NCBI RefSeq assembly: GCF_009674585.1
Contig: NZ_WKJP01000005.1
Coordinates: 62,001-126,000 of the forward strand
Reading direction: 5' to 3'
DNA length: 64,000 nt
Source: Haloferax marinisediminis
GTDB lineage: Archaea > Halobacteriota > Halobacteria > Halobacteriales > Haloferacaceae
The position numbers were made by a program, and so were the translations under genes. Under the pieces are notes generated by a model. That model saw only the letters and a program-made list of their open reading frames with translations. It made no database searches and was not told where the DNA came from. Below, piece by piece: positions 49,666 through 58,316 of the stretch (position 1 is its first letter; every line of letters starts with the position of its first letter).

Positions 49666-50967
49666 TCAGGCAGTCTCTGTCGTCGCTCGAAGGGAGTCTA
49701 TACCGTACCCGTGGCTGGGTTCGCCGGAGATTCTCGTGGCCAGGTACTCGGCGATCGCGTACGCCATCCACGCCTGTGCCCAGCGCATCAGTGTCATGCG
49801 CTTGGTGTAGAACCGCTGTTTTCGGAAGTAGAAGCGACCTTCCTCGGGCACGTACATGTTCTTCAACGCCCAGTCGATGGCACGCTCTGCTCGGTCGTAC
49901 TGGCCGGCGTAGGTGAAGACGAGGATTCCCTGTGCGGTGGCGTGGATGTCTCTCGGATACGCGTTCTCTTCGTCGAAGTTCGGGGCACCGTCCTCGTCGA
50001 ACAACTCGCGGGCGTGGAAGTCCAAGCCGAGTTCGATTTCGTCGTCGTATCGGCCGCTTCCGACCAGTTGTTCGTACCGAAGTAGACTCTCGATGATGAA
50101 CCCGTTGTGGTGGTTGTCCATCGAGAGGTGCGAGCTCGTCGGCGGTTCACGGTAGTACCACCCGCCGCGTTCGGTCTGTTTCGACGCGACGTAGTCGAAC
50201 ACTGCCTCGGCACGTTCGAGCAACTCCTCGTCACCGAACTGTCCGTAGAGTTCGACGAAATATCGTGCCCCGATGGCCAACGCGTTGAGGGTGTAACTGT
50301 CCTTCGGGTGACCTATGTAGTAGTCCATCACTGCGCCACCGTCTTTCGGTCGGTAGTCCAGGTCTTCGACGGCGAGGTCGAACGCAGTCTTCGCGATATC
50401 TGGGTAGTTCGGGTCGAACTCTTCGCCAGCGAGCAGCGCTTTCACGCCGTACGACGTCGACACGAGATTCGGCGAGTTCGGAATCGTGTGCCGAGGGCCA
50501 CTGCGACCCGACGGATGCTGGATTCTGTGTCGGTGACTCCCACCGAAACCACTGAACCCAGTGACCTGATTGTCGACGAGCCACTCCGTCAGCGATTCGG
50601 CGTCGTTGTGGTACAGTTCGGATGATTCGCGCCCGTCGAACCAGTCACCTAATTGTGCACGTGTCCGGTTGGCCATGGCGAACAGCGCGATTCCTTTGAA
50701 GTTGCGTCGCTGCTCGACGCGGAAGAGTGGTCGCACGTTCACTGGACATCGCTTGATGAACTCTTGGACGGCGAGGTTGAACCACAAATTGTCGAAGGGT
50801 ATCGAGTGCAACACCCGACTGCTCAATCCGTCTCCGTAGTCCCACCCCGTGTAGTCTCGTTCCCGTGCGTACGCGAGAACGTCGTCGAGGACGTCGACGT
50901 ACTGCTGGAGCCGTTCGATATCGACGTCGGGTTCGGTGTGATGCTGTTTCGGTAGTTGTTGATTCAT
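49666..50967 (-). CDS. Alpha/alpha-toroid-like protein of glycan locus
   Basis: Start set at ATG 50967 (MNQQLPKQHHTEPDVDIE), 433 residues; the frame to 51063 runs into the spacer. It is helix-rich with repeated Tyr/Gly/Trp motifs, such as VDVLDDVLAYARERDYTGWD, WFNLAVQEFIKRCPVNVRPL, GGWYYREPPTSSHLSMDNHH and MRWAQAWMAYAIAEYL. This is the layout of (alpha/alpha)6-barrel enzymes such as unsaturated glucuronyl hydrolases or lyases. Repeated Asp/His-containing loops (YIGHPKDSYTLNALAIGARY) suggest an active site. A polysaccharide-trimming or modifying role fits the locus. No exact family could be named. Confidence 0.7.
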   Translation of the reverse strand: MNQQLPKQHHTEPDVDIERLQQYVDVLDDVLAYARERDYTGWDYGDGLSSRVLHSIPFDNLWFNLAVQEFIKRCPVNVRPLFRVEQRRNFKGIALFAMANRTRAQLGDWFDGRESSELYHNDAESLTEWLVDNQVTGFSGFGGSHRHRIQHPSGRSGPRHTIPNSPNLVSTSYGVKALLAGEEFDPNYPDIAKTAFDLAVEDLDYRPKDGGAVMDYYIGHPKDSYTLNALAIGARYFVELYGQFGDEELLERAEAVFDYVASKQTERGGWYYREPPTSSHLSMDNHHNGFIIESLLRYEQLVGSGRYDDEIELGLDFHARELFDEDGAPNFDEENAYPRDIHATAQGILVFTYAGQYDRAERAIDWALKNMYVPEEGRFYFRKQRFYTKRMTLMRWAQAWMAYAIAEYLATRISGEPSHGYGIDSLRATTETA

Positions 50968-51102
50968 GATGGAGAGAAATACTGTGATTGCTGATTGTCG
51001 GCTATCCGGATGGTGGCCTGCAGGAGGCTTTGTTATACAGCGAATATCGCTTCCCAGCGCCACGAGCGCCGCCCTCGAAACCGGCCGACTCGCCCACGAT
51101 GG

Positions 51103-52113
51103 TCAGTTCGTAAACGACCGCTTCGACGACTCGTCAGACTCGCCACGCTCCGGCCGCATCCGATAGCCCGTCTCACGTGTCGTCGGTCCGTTTGGTCTGC
51201 TGGACGGCGGACTCTCGGTCTCGCGTGCCGAAACAATCGCGGTCTCGTCTCGCCCTGCTGGCATCTCTTTGAGGAACTCCCGATAGTACTCTGAGACGGG
51301 GCCGACCCACGCATCTCGTTCGAGCGCCCACTCGATGAGTCGGCGATACAGCCGACGGTAGCCGGGGAACTCGGCCTCACTGAAGTAGCGAGGATGCCAG
51401 AGCACCGTCATCACGGCGTCGTTTGCTTCGGCTTCGACGAGGAGGCGCTCACACGCCGCCCACGCGTCGTCGAACGACACGCCGGGGTCGGGGAGGGCGA
51501 CCTCCATCAGCGTCAGGGGGAACACCACGAACTCGTCGTCGAACGGCCGAAACGGCTGGTAGCCGTGTTGGAACCCGAATTCGGAACTCGACCCGGGACT
51601 CGCGTCGTAGGCGAGGCCAATCTCGCGGTGATACTCCCACGTCTGGTCGGTGAGTTTGAGGTGGTGTTGTCGTCCACCGAGTATCTCGTGTCCGAGTATC
51701 GACTCCAACGCCTGTTTTTCGGTCCAGAGACGGTCGATGTCGTCGCTCGACCGGAACGACCCGTGAATCCCGACTTCCCAACCGCCGGCGTCGAGGTCCA
51801 GAATCACGTCGACGAGTGGGTCTGCGGTGATATCGTACCGACCGGCGTGCTCGATTACGTTCTTCGGGTCGAGGAGGTCCCTGACCGACCCCGTGCGGAA
51901 GAGGCTCGGTTCGTTCAGGAAGTAGAACGACGAGCGAACGCCGAGGTCGCGTTCGAGCGCCATGATGTCCTCGAACTGCCAGTAGGGGTTCTTCCGAGAG
52001 AGGAGCGTCCGAAGGTGGTACGCTGGTCGCTCTTTCGTCGCGTAGAACAGACTCTGGTACGTCTTGTACGGGCGGTCGACGTCGTGTGTCAGACAGAGTG
52101 CGAAGTCACTCAT
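51103..52113 (-). CDS. CE4-type polysaccharide deacetylase
   Basis: A 336-residue protein. The NodB-like pattern begins CLTHDVDRPYKTYQSLFYA, where the Asp-containing THDVD is the first metal-binding motif. YYFLNEPSLFRTG-like and WEVGIHGSFRSSDDID supply the His-x-x-x-H-like region, and VMTVLWHPRYFSEAEFPGY the final His. It would deacetylate N-acetylated sugars in the glycan, cytoplasmically or after export; there is no signal peptide. It overlaps the epimerase by 8 bp and is the last gene of the six-gene operon. Confidence 0.82.
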   Translation of the reverse strand: MSDFALCLTHDVDRPYKTYQSLFYATKERPAYHLRTLLSRKNPYWQFEDIMALERDLGVRSSFYFLNEPSLFRTGSVRDLLDPKNVIEHAGRYDITADPLVDVILDLDAGGWEVGIHGSFRSSDDIDRLWTEKQALESILGHEILGGRQHHLKLTDQTWEYHREIGLAYDASPGSSSEFGFQHGYQPFRPFDDEFVVFPLTLMEVALPDPGVSFDDAWAACERLLVEAEANDAVMTVLWHPRYFSEAEFPGYRRLYRRLIEWALERDAWVGPVSEYYREFLKEMPAGRDETAIVSARETESPPSSRPNGPTTRETGYRMRPERGESDESSKRSFTN

Positions 52114-53191
52114 GGTCGAACGACGAGAGGGCCTCTACGATTCGGTCTGCTGCTCTCCCGTCGCCGTAGAGCGATGGTTTCTCCGGGAGCGGTTCGGTCG
52201 ACTGCAGCGCAGTTCGAATCGCGAGTGGGTCGGCACCGACGAGGGTGTTCCATCCGGAATCGACTGTCTCGACCCACTCTGTCTCGTCTCGAAGCGTGAC
52301 ACAGCGCGTGTCGAGGTAGAACGCTTCTTTCTGGACGCCGCCCGAATCGGTTGCCACGCGCTCTGCACCGTCGAGGAGGCGAACGAAGTCGAGGTAGCCG
52401 ACCGGGTCGACGAGCAGGATGTTCTCGTCGTCGGCGACGAGTGACCAGAGGCCTGCCTCCCGAAGCGCGTTCTCGGTTCGGGGGTGGACGGGGAAGACGA
52501 CTGGTCTCCCTGCCTCCGCGAGTTCGGTGACGATTGCTTCGAGTCTCGACCAGTCGTCCGTGTTGGCTGCCCGGTGGACCGTCGCGAGGATGTATTCGTC
52601 GTCGCGAAGACCAAGGTCTTCGAGGATAGTCGACCGTTCGCGTGCTGTGTTCCGAACCTGAAGGATGGCGTCGTACTGGACGTCGCCGGGCACGTAGACA
52701 CCGTCGTGTATTCCCTCTCGTTCGAGCGCGAGGGCGGCCGACTCGGAGGGTGCAAACAGGAGGTCCGAACAGTGGTCGGTGAGGACGCGGTTCACTTCTT
52801 CCGGCATCTCCCAGTTGTGACTCCGCAGTCCCGCCTCGACGTGAGCCAGCAGTGGGTCACGTTTCGACGCGACGAGCGCCGCCGCGAGGGTCGAGTTCGT
52901 GTCACCGTAGACGAGGACGATATCGGGGTCTTCGTCGGCAATGACCTCGTCGAGTCGAACCATCATCTCGGCGGTCTGAGCCGCGTGCGACCCAGACCCG
53001 ACACCCAGATTGTAGTCCGGTTTCGGGATGTCGAGTTCGTCGAAGAACACCCCAGAGAGCGACTCGTCGTAGTGCTGACCGGTGTGGACGAGCACCTCGT
53101 CGTGGTGACGTCGCAGGGCAGACGACACCGGGAACGCCTTGATGAACTGTGGACGTGCACCGACAACGGACAGAATCTTGCGTCTAGTCAT
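52106..53191 (-). CDS. wecB: Non-hydrolysing UDP-GlcNAc 2-epimerase-type enzyme (WbpI/WecB-like)
   Basis: Start set at ATG 53191 (MTRRKILSVVGARPQFIK), which gives an 8-bp overlap with the upstream gene; the frame to 53227 is longer by twelve residues. The 361-residue protein has the GT-B epimerase signature: VVGARPQFIKAFPV, LVHTGQHYDESLSGVFF, VLVYGDTNSTLAAALVA, AHVEAGLRSHNWEMPEE and TDSGGVQKEAFYLDT with LRDETEWVET. Enzymes of this family invert C2 of UDP-HexNAc. In the context of its neighbours its substrate is probably the diacetamido-uronate (WbpI role). Confidence 0.9.
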   Translation of the reverse strand: MTRRKILSVVGARPQFIKAFPVSSALRRHHDEVLVHTGQHYDESLSGVFFDELDIPKPDYNLGVGSGSHAAQTAEMMVRLDEVIADEDPDIVLVYGDTNSTLAAALVASKRDPLLAHVEAGLRSHNWEMPEEVNRVLTDHCSDLLFAPSESAALALEREGIHDGVYVPGDVQYDAILQVRNTARERSTILEDLGLRDDEYILATVHRAANTDDWSRLEAIVTELAEAGRPVVFPVHPRTENALREAGLWSLVADDENILLVDPVGYLDFVRLLDGAERVATDSGGVQKEAFYLDTRCVTLRDETEWVETVDSGWNTLVGADPLAIRTALQSTEPLPEKPSLYGDGRAADRIVEALSSFDHE

Positions 53192-54566
53192 GGTGTCGAA
53201 CCTCCGTGTTTCGTGGGCCGGCACCAATCGTGTACACGCGGTGACCGATGTCTCCGAGCGTGCCCCTGCCGTCGATGACGACGAGGTCGTCGAAGGCGGC
53301 CCAGTCGATGTCGTCGAACTCTTCGTGCGGTGTGACCACGACGGCGGCGTCGAGGTCGTGGGCCGAGAGGTCGGCGAGCGAGACGGGCGTGGCGCCGAAC
53401 GAGGCTACGACGTCGTCGTCGAGCATCGGGTCGACTGCGAGGACTGTCGCCCCGTGTTCGGTGAGCCGGTCGATGACGCCAGCCGCAGGGGTTGCACGAG
53501 TTTCGGCGACGCCAGGTCGGTACGTCACCCCGAGGACTGCGACTGTGGCCGTCTCGATGTCGCGCCCCGCGTGGGACAGTTCGGTACGAAGTGTATCGGC
53601 GGTGAACGCCGGCATACTGTCGTTGACCTCGCGTGCCGTCAGAATCAGCGGCGTGTCGGTCGTGACACGACTCGTGATGAAGTACGGATACCACGGGATA
53701 CAGTGCCCACCGACACCCGGACCGGGTGCGTGGATGTCACAGTACGGTTGTGTGTTCGCGGCGTGGATGGCCTCTGTCACGTCGATACCGAGGTCGTCGC
53801 GTATCCGTGCGAGTTCGTTCGCGAGCGCGATGTTGACGTCTCGGTAGAGTCCTTCGAACAACTTCACCGACTCTGCAGTCGTGGCGTCGCTCACGGCGAT
53901 GACCTCGTTCGAGGTTATCTCTCCGTAGACGAGCGATGCAACACGGGTCGATTCCGTGTCCACTCCGCCGACGATTTTGGGGTGTGACCCGGTGATATCT
54001 TGCAGTGCTCGACCCGACGACGTTCGTTCGGGACAGAACGCGACGCCGAACTCCGTGCGTGAGATGCCGCTCTTCGCTTCGAGGTGTGGGACGACGAGTT
54101 CACTGCTCGTCTTCGGTGGGACGGTACATTCGACGACGACCATATCTCCGGGTGCGAGACCGGCGGCGATACTGTCCAGAACGGCTACGAACGCCGCGAG
54201 GTCTGGTTCGTGGTCGTCGGTCAGCGGCGTCGGGACGATGATGACGTGTATCGCTCCTTCTTTGGCGGCAGCGACGCTGTCGGTCGTGGCGCGGAGCGCT
54301 CCCCGCCCGGCCTGTTCGGCGACGAGTTCCGGCAGCCCAGGTTCTTTCGCCACGTGGCACTCTCCGTCGTTTACCATCCGGACGACGTCGGCGTCGATGT
54401 CGACACCGACGACGTTGCCCGTCGTCTTGGCGTAGACGGCCGCGAGCGGGAGGCCCATCTTCCCCAGACCGTACACTGTGACCGGCACAGCACCGTCTCT
54501 GAGTGCTTGTCGCTGTCCTTCCGGCGGGAGTTCGGAGTTGTAGAGTCCAGTGTATTGGTTCGTCAT
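53184..54566 (-). CDS. UDP-HexNAc 6-dehydrogenase (WbpA/WecC-like)
   Basis: A 460-residue NAD-dependent dehydrogenase that oxidises C6 of a UDP-sugar to a carboxylate. It has the Rossmann start PVTVYGLGKMGLPLAAVYAK, GVDIDADVVRMVNDGECHVA, EGAIHVIIVPTPLTDDHEPD and VECTVPPKTSSELVVPHLEA. The catalytic cysteine is in GVGGHCIPWYPYFITSRVT, and AVLGVTYRPGVAETRATPAA lies in the C-terminal domain. Length is typical of UDP-GlcNAc/UDP-ManNAc dehydrogenases. It overlaps the oxidoreductase by 4 bp and the epimerase by 8 bp. Confidence 0.92.
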   Translation of the reverse strand: MTNQYTGLYNSELPPEGQRQALRDGAVPVTVYGLGKMGLPLAAVYAKTTGNVVGVDIDADVVRMVNDGECHVAKEPGLPELVAEQAGRGALRATTDSVAAAKEGAIHVIIVPTPLTDDHEPDLAAFVAVLDSIAAGLAPGDMVVVECTVPPKTSSELVVPHLEAKSGISRTEFGVAFCPERTSSGRALQDITGSHPKIVGGVDTESTRVASLVYGEITSNEVIAVSDATTAESVKLFEGLYRDVNIALANELARIRDDLGIDVTEAIHAANTQPYCDIHAPGPGVGGHCIPWYPYFITSRVTTDTPLILTAREVNDSMPAFTADTLRTELSHAGRDIETATVAVLGVTYRPGVAETRATPAAGVIDRLTEHGATVLAVDPMLDDDVVASFGATPVSLADLSAHDLDAAVVVTPHEEFDDIDWAAFDDLVVIDGRGTLGDIGHRVYTIGAGPRNTEVRHHD

Positions 54567-55546
54567 TTCGCCTCCTCTGGTGTTGTCACAGCCTGTTGTT
54601 TCGCTGTTGCGTCGGCTTTGATGCGCTGTGCAACGTCGACTGCGCGGAGGCCATCGTCCGCAGAGACGACCACCGGACCGCCTTCCATGGCGGCCTCGAT
54701 GAACGATTCGAGTTCGTGTTTGAGTGGTTCACCCGCTTCGATCATCGGTTGCTCCATGACGACCTCGTGACGGTAGCGGATGTTGCCGTTGTCACGCAGG
54801 TAATCCGGGCGCGATTGTCGGAAGATTTGGATGGACTGGTTCACGTAATCGACGCGGATGAGTCGGTCACGTGCCGTGATGTCGAGCGTCCGGGTCTTCT
54901 GTTGGGTGAGGCGACTCGCGGTCAACGTTCCGATGACGCCGTTCGCGAACGTCAACTGCGCCGTCGCGTACTGTTCGTCCGCTGCACTCGTTGCCGAGAG
55001 GGTTTCAATCTCTGAATCGACGAGCGAGAGGATGATGTCGATGTCGTGAATCATGAGGTCCATGATGACGCCGTCATCGACATCTCGGTTGAGCGGTGGT
55101 CCGAGTCGGTTCGCCGTGATGGCGATGGGTTCGACGCCATCGAGGATTTTGTCGAGTGCGCGAACGGCCGGATTGAACCGCTCGATGTGGCCAACCTGCA
55201 GGGTCACACCGTGCCACGTGGCGAGTGCTGCCAGTTCCTCTCCGGCGTCCAGTTCCTCGACGAACGGTTTCTCGACGAGGGTGTGGACACCTGCCTCGAT
55301 ACACTTCCGCGTCACCGACTCGTGGTACGGCGTCGGAACTGCGACGGTAACGACGTCGACTTTGTCGAGGAGTTCGTCGATCGTGAACGCCTCAGTACCG
55401 AAGTCGGCGGCGACTGCCATCGCGCGGGCCATGTCCGCGTCAGCGACGCCAATCAACTCGACGTTCCGAAGTTCGGAGTAGACGCGAGCGTGGTTCGTTC
55501 CCATCGACCCGACACCGATGACGCCGGCGGCGACTGATTCGCTCAC
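54563..55546 (-). CDS. Gfo/Idh/MocA oxidoreductase (WbpB-like)
   Basis: A 327-residue NAD(P)-dependent enzyme. The Rossmann start is GVIGVGSMGTNHARVYSELR; the conserved EKP motif is in HTLVEKPFVEELDAGEELAA, and the active-site His is in DLMIHDIDIILSL. In the UDP-diacetamido-mannuronate pathway WbpB oxidises C3 of UDP-GlcNAc-uronate to a 3-keto intermediate for the aminotransferase. It sits between the dehydrogenase and the aminotransferase genes, with 4-bp overlaps on both sides. Confidence 0.9.
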   Translation of the reverse strand: MSESVAAGVIGVGSMGTNHARVYSELRNVELIGVADADMARAMAVAADFGTEAFTIDELLDKVDVVTVAVPTPYHESVTRKCIEAGVHTLVEKPFVEELDAGEELAALATWHGVTLQVGHIERFNPAVRALDKILDGVEPIAITANRLGPPLNRDVDDGVIMDLMIHDIDIILSLVDSEIETLSATSAADEQYATAQLTFANGVIGTLTASRLTQQKTRTLDITARDRLIRVDYVNQSIQIFRQSRPDYLRDNGNIRYRHEVVMEQPMIEAGEPLKHELESFIEAAMEGGPVVVSADDGLRAVDVAQRIKADATAKQQAVTTPEEAK

Positions 55547-56646
55547 GTCACTACCTCCAGATAGTTGGCAACCGTACGGCCGACGCGTTCGACGTCGTCT
55601 GCACTGAGGCCGGGGTGAACTGGGAGCGAGAGTACACGCTCTGCTGCCTGTTCAGCGACCGGTGCCGACACCGAGAGGTGTTGGTAGGGTCGTTGCTCGT
55701 GGACGGTTTTCGGATAGTATACGCCCGTTCCGATGTGGTTCGAGTCGAGGTACGACTTGAGTGCATCTCGCTCGATACCGTCGCATTGGACGGTGTACTG
55801 GTGGAAGACGTGCGTCCGCCCCGGTGGAGTGTACGGGGTCGTGACCGGTGCATCTTCGAGATACTCCGTGAGCGCGGCAGCGTTCGACTGTCGCGCACGC
55901 GTAAACTCGGGGAGCCGTTCGAGCTGGATTCGTCCGATGGCGGCGGCGATGCTCGTCATTCGGAAGTTGTGGCCGACTTCTGCGTGCTCGTAGCCAGAGA
56001 CGCGGCCGTGGTCGACGAACCGTGCGACACGTTCCGCAACGTCTGCGTGGTTCGTGGTTATCATCCCTCCTTCACTCGTGGTCATGTTCTTCGTCGGGTA
56101 GAACGAGAAGCACGCTGCGTCTCCGAACGATCCGACGCGCTGTCCATCGACTTCTGCCCCGTGTGCCTGCGCAGCGTCTTCGACCAGGAGGAAGTCGTAG
56201 GTCTCTGCGAGTTCTGTGAGGCGTTTCATGTCGGCCGGCAGCCCGTACAGGTGGACTGCGATAACCGCGTCAACCTGTTCACCGTCTCGAAGTCGTGCTT
56301 CGAGTGCGTCCGGGTCGATGTTGTACGTCTCCGGGTCGATGTCGACGAACCCCACGTCTGCGCCAGTGAACGTGACGGCGTTGGCCGTCGCGATGAACGT
56401 AAACGGCGTCGTCAGGACACGGTCTCCCGGACCAATTCCGAGTCCGTGGAGCGCGGCGTGGAGCGCAGTCGTCCCGTTCGACGTGGCGATACCGTGGTCG
56501 GCGTCGCAGTAGTCGGCAAACTCTCGCTCGAAGCCACGGACTTCTGGGCCGTCGGCGATGATGCCGCTGTCGATGACCGCGGCGATTCGGTCTTTTTCTC
56601 TTGCACCAAGTTGTGGTGCTGCGATTGAAATTATCTCGTCAGTCAT
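55543..56646 (-). CDS. DegT/DnrJ sugar aminotransferase (WbpE-like)
   Basis: A 367-residue PLP enzyme. It has the SHMT-like N-terminus APQLGAREKDRIAAVIDSGI and GIATSNGTTALHAALHGLGI, then VVPVHLYGLPADM-like VIAVHLYGLPADMKRLTELA. The Schiff-base lysine is in FSFYPTKNMTTSEGGMI, and the following FRMTSIAAAIGRIQLERLPE ends the fold. It would transaminate the 3-keto sugar to the 3-amino form. The downstream N-acetyltransferase gene overlaps it by 4 bp. Confidence 0.92.
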   Translation of the reverse strand: MTDEIISIAAPQLGAREKDRIAAVIDSGIIADGPEVRGFEREFADYCDADHGIATSNGTTALHAALHGLGIGPGDRVLTTPFTFIATANAVTFTGADVGFVDIDPETYNIDPDALEARLRDGEQVDAVIAVHLYGLPADMKRLTELAETYDFLLVEDAAQAHGAEVDGQRVGSFGDAACFSFYPTKNMTTSEGGMITTNHADVAERVARFVDHGRVSGYEHAEVGHNFRMTSIAAAIGRIQLERLPEFTRARQSNAAALTEYLEDAPVTTPYTPPGRTHVFHQYTVQCDGIERDALKSYLDSNHIGTGVYYPKTVHEQRPYQHLSVSAPVAEQAAERVLSLPVHPGLSADDVERVGRTVANYLEVVT

Positions 56647-57218
56647 CGTCGAATCTTGTTATCTCCTGTCAGTGGTTCCGGCAACTCGCGATGGACGGCC
56701 GGCGCGCCGACCGCGAGCGTTCTCGGTGGGACGTCGTGGACCACGACGGCACCGGCAGCGACGAACGCGCCTTCGCCAATCGTGACGCCGGGCAAGAGCG
56801 TCGCGTTCGCGCCAATCGAGGCGTTGTCTTCGATGGTCGGGCCGACGAGTTCTGCTTCGGTGCGTACTGGATAGGGGTCGTTCGTCATGACGACTCCCGG
56901 CCCGACGAACACGTCGTCGCCGATGTGCGTGTTCGTGGGAATGTACACGTTGGTCTGGATGCTGACTCGCGACCCGATGGTCGTCGTCCCATCGACGACT
57001 GTCTCCGTTCCGAGGAGCACAGAATCTCCGATGACGGTGTCTTCTCTCACTAGGACATTGTGTCCGGTGACGAAGTCGTTGCCGATGGTTACGTCGGAGT
57101 AGATGATGCTTCCAGAGCGAATCCGGGCACGGTCCCCGATGACCGGCGCCTCACCGTCACCGTAGCCAATCGTGACGTCGTCGTCGATGTGGGACTCCGC
57201 TCCCAGCTCGACGCTCAT
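56643..57218 (-). CDS. Left-handed-beta-helix N-acetyltransferase (WbpD-like)
   Basis: A 191-residue hexapeptide-repeat protein with successive turns of the I/V/L-G-x4 type: VTIGYGDGEAPVIGDRAR, IGSRVSIQTNVYIPTNTHIG, GPTIEDNASIGANATLLPGV and TIGEGAFVAAGAVVVHDVPP. The insert NDPYPVRTEAELVGP with its charged residues matches sugar N-acetyltransferases such as WbpD and PglD. It would acetylate the 3-amino group to give the diacetamido sugar. First gene of the six-gene operon; its start at 57218 is preceded by the spacer holding TTTGTTATG at 57341. Confidence 0.88.
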   Translation of the reverse strand: MSVELGAESHIDDDVTIGYGDGEAPVIGDRARIRSGSIIYSDVTIGNDFVTGHNVLVREDTVIGDSVLLGTETVVDGTTTIGSRVSIQTNVYIPTNTHIGDDVFVGPGVVMTNDPYPVRTEAELVGPTIEDNASIGANATLLPGVTIGEGAFVAAGAVVVHDVPPRTLAVGAPAVHRELPEPLTGDNKIRR

Positions 57219-57379
57219 CGTCCGACACCTCTGGTGTTCTGTCGGCTTCTAAACGGCCGAGTCGGCGGGAAAATTGTGGTATTCATAGTATTTCGGCGGG
57301 GAGTCTGCCTGCCTTGGTGAAAATCAGTCGTGGTGAAGGCTTTGTTATGGAGTGATTGCTCTCACGTTTGGGCGAGTTG

Positions 57380-57967
57380 TCACCGCGTAACGCTTCGACG
57401 AATTCCGTTCACAGAGCGTTTCACGAGTTCGACACCGGGCTTTCCATCGCTGAGCCACAGGCCGAACGCACTCCCGAGCAAGGCGACTTCGAAGAGTATG
57501 TACGCCCACGCCTCGGGTCTGCGGAGGTAGACGAGGAACCGGCTCAGATAGTACCACGTCTGACTGAACAGTCCCGCTGCCGACGACGGCGGCCCGTACG
57601 AAATTGGCCACAGGAAGGATTGGAGAGCGCCGTAATTACCGAAGAAGAACCCACTGTAGAACAGGTCTGCGGGGATGTGAGAGAGATATCCGAGGGCGAA
57701 CGCGACGCCCACTGCTGTCATCTTGAATCGACGGGCGACGAGGACGACGAGTACGGAAAGCGGAACTGAGACGAAAATCGAGTGCGCAACCGAAATCCCG
57801 CTCGGGAGGACGTCTAGCGACCACGCGAGGGGCTTGTCGATCAGGTCGGGAAACTGTGTCCCGAGTACGACCGCGAGTACGATGCGACCATCGAGTCGTC
57901 TGTTCGTCACTCGCGCCCACAGCGAGACGAGTATGTACCCGACAGCGACGTGCTCCCACGGCCACAT
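57380..57967 (-). CDS. YdjM/DUF457-like membrane-bound metal-dependent hydrolase
   Basis: A 195-residue protein with five membrane helices and the family motifs TQFPDLIDKPLAWSLDVLPS (Asp pair), VAHSIFVSVPLSVLVVLVAR and GYLSHIPADLFYS, where the His residues form the metal site. These are features of LexA-binding/YdjM (DUF457) membrane hydrolases. It lies 160 bp upstream of the WbpD-like gene on the same strand; a joint transcript is possible but not shown. The role in glycan export or processing is unknown. Confidence 0.78.
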   Translation of the reverse strand: MWPWEHVAVGYILVSLWARVTNRRLDGRIVLAVVLGTQFPDLIDKPLAWSLDVLPSGISVAHSIFVSVPLSVLVVLVARRFKMTAVGVAFALGYLSHIPADLFYSGFFFGNYGALQSFLWPISYGPPSSAAGLFSQTWYYLSRFLVYLRRPEAWAYILFEVALLGSAFGLWLSDGKPGVELVKRSVNGIRRSVTR

Positions 57968-58316
57968 CTACGAGATACCTCCACGGTCGCTCGCCGGTCG
58001 CTGTGTCAGAGACTGCACCGTGTAGGCATGCACTCGTGAGTGCAGCGTGTGTATACAGGACATGTGGATATTGGTGTGGGCGACTGCGCCACCGCAGTGG
58101 TACGCCGGATTGAACCCCGTCTCGGACCACGATTCGACACCGTGCGCAGTGACCAACGTCGTGAGGTAAAGAAAGCCACTCCGTCGTTTTGTTATGGCGA
58201 CTGTAACGGACTCTGATGTTAGGTTGAGTCGCTGGTGTCGGTCTAACAGACGTCTCTCTGATAGGTAGACGCCGAATAACTACTGCTTCCCGAGACGTTC
58301 TCCATCGGTAGAGAGT
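57968..58316. other. Divergent spacer upstream of glycosyltransferase genes
   Basis: About 350 bp with no clear gene. It contains the perfect arm pair TGCACTC-GT-GAGTGCA at 58029-58044 and TTTGTTATG at 58188-58196. It must hold promoters for the minus-strand membrane hydrolase and the plus-strand glycosyltransferase starting at 58317. Confidence 0.55.
58029..58044. promoter_or_regulatory. Palindrome TGCACTC-GT-GAGTGCA in divergent spacer
   Basis: A 16-bp sequence with perfect 7-bp arms lying 62 bp upstream of the membrane hydrolase start. Symmetry and position fit a dimeric regulator, but a short hairpin is the alternative. Confidence 0.4.

Noticed and set aside
55543-56646. Long plus-strand frame 55615-56628 opposite the aminotransferase
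   Set aside because: The minus-strand gene has all PLP enzyme motifs; the plus frame is an antisense shadow rich in Arg, Val and Cys.
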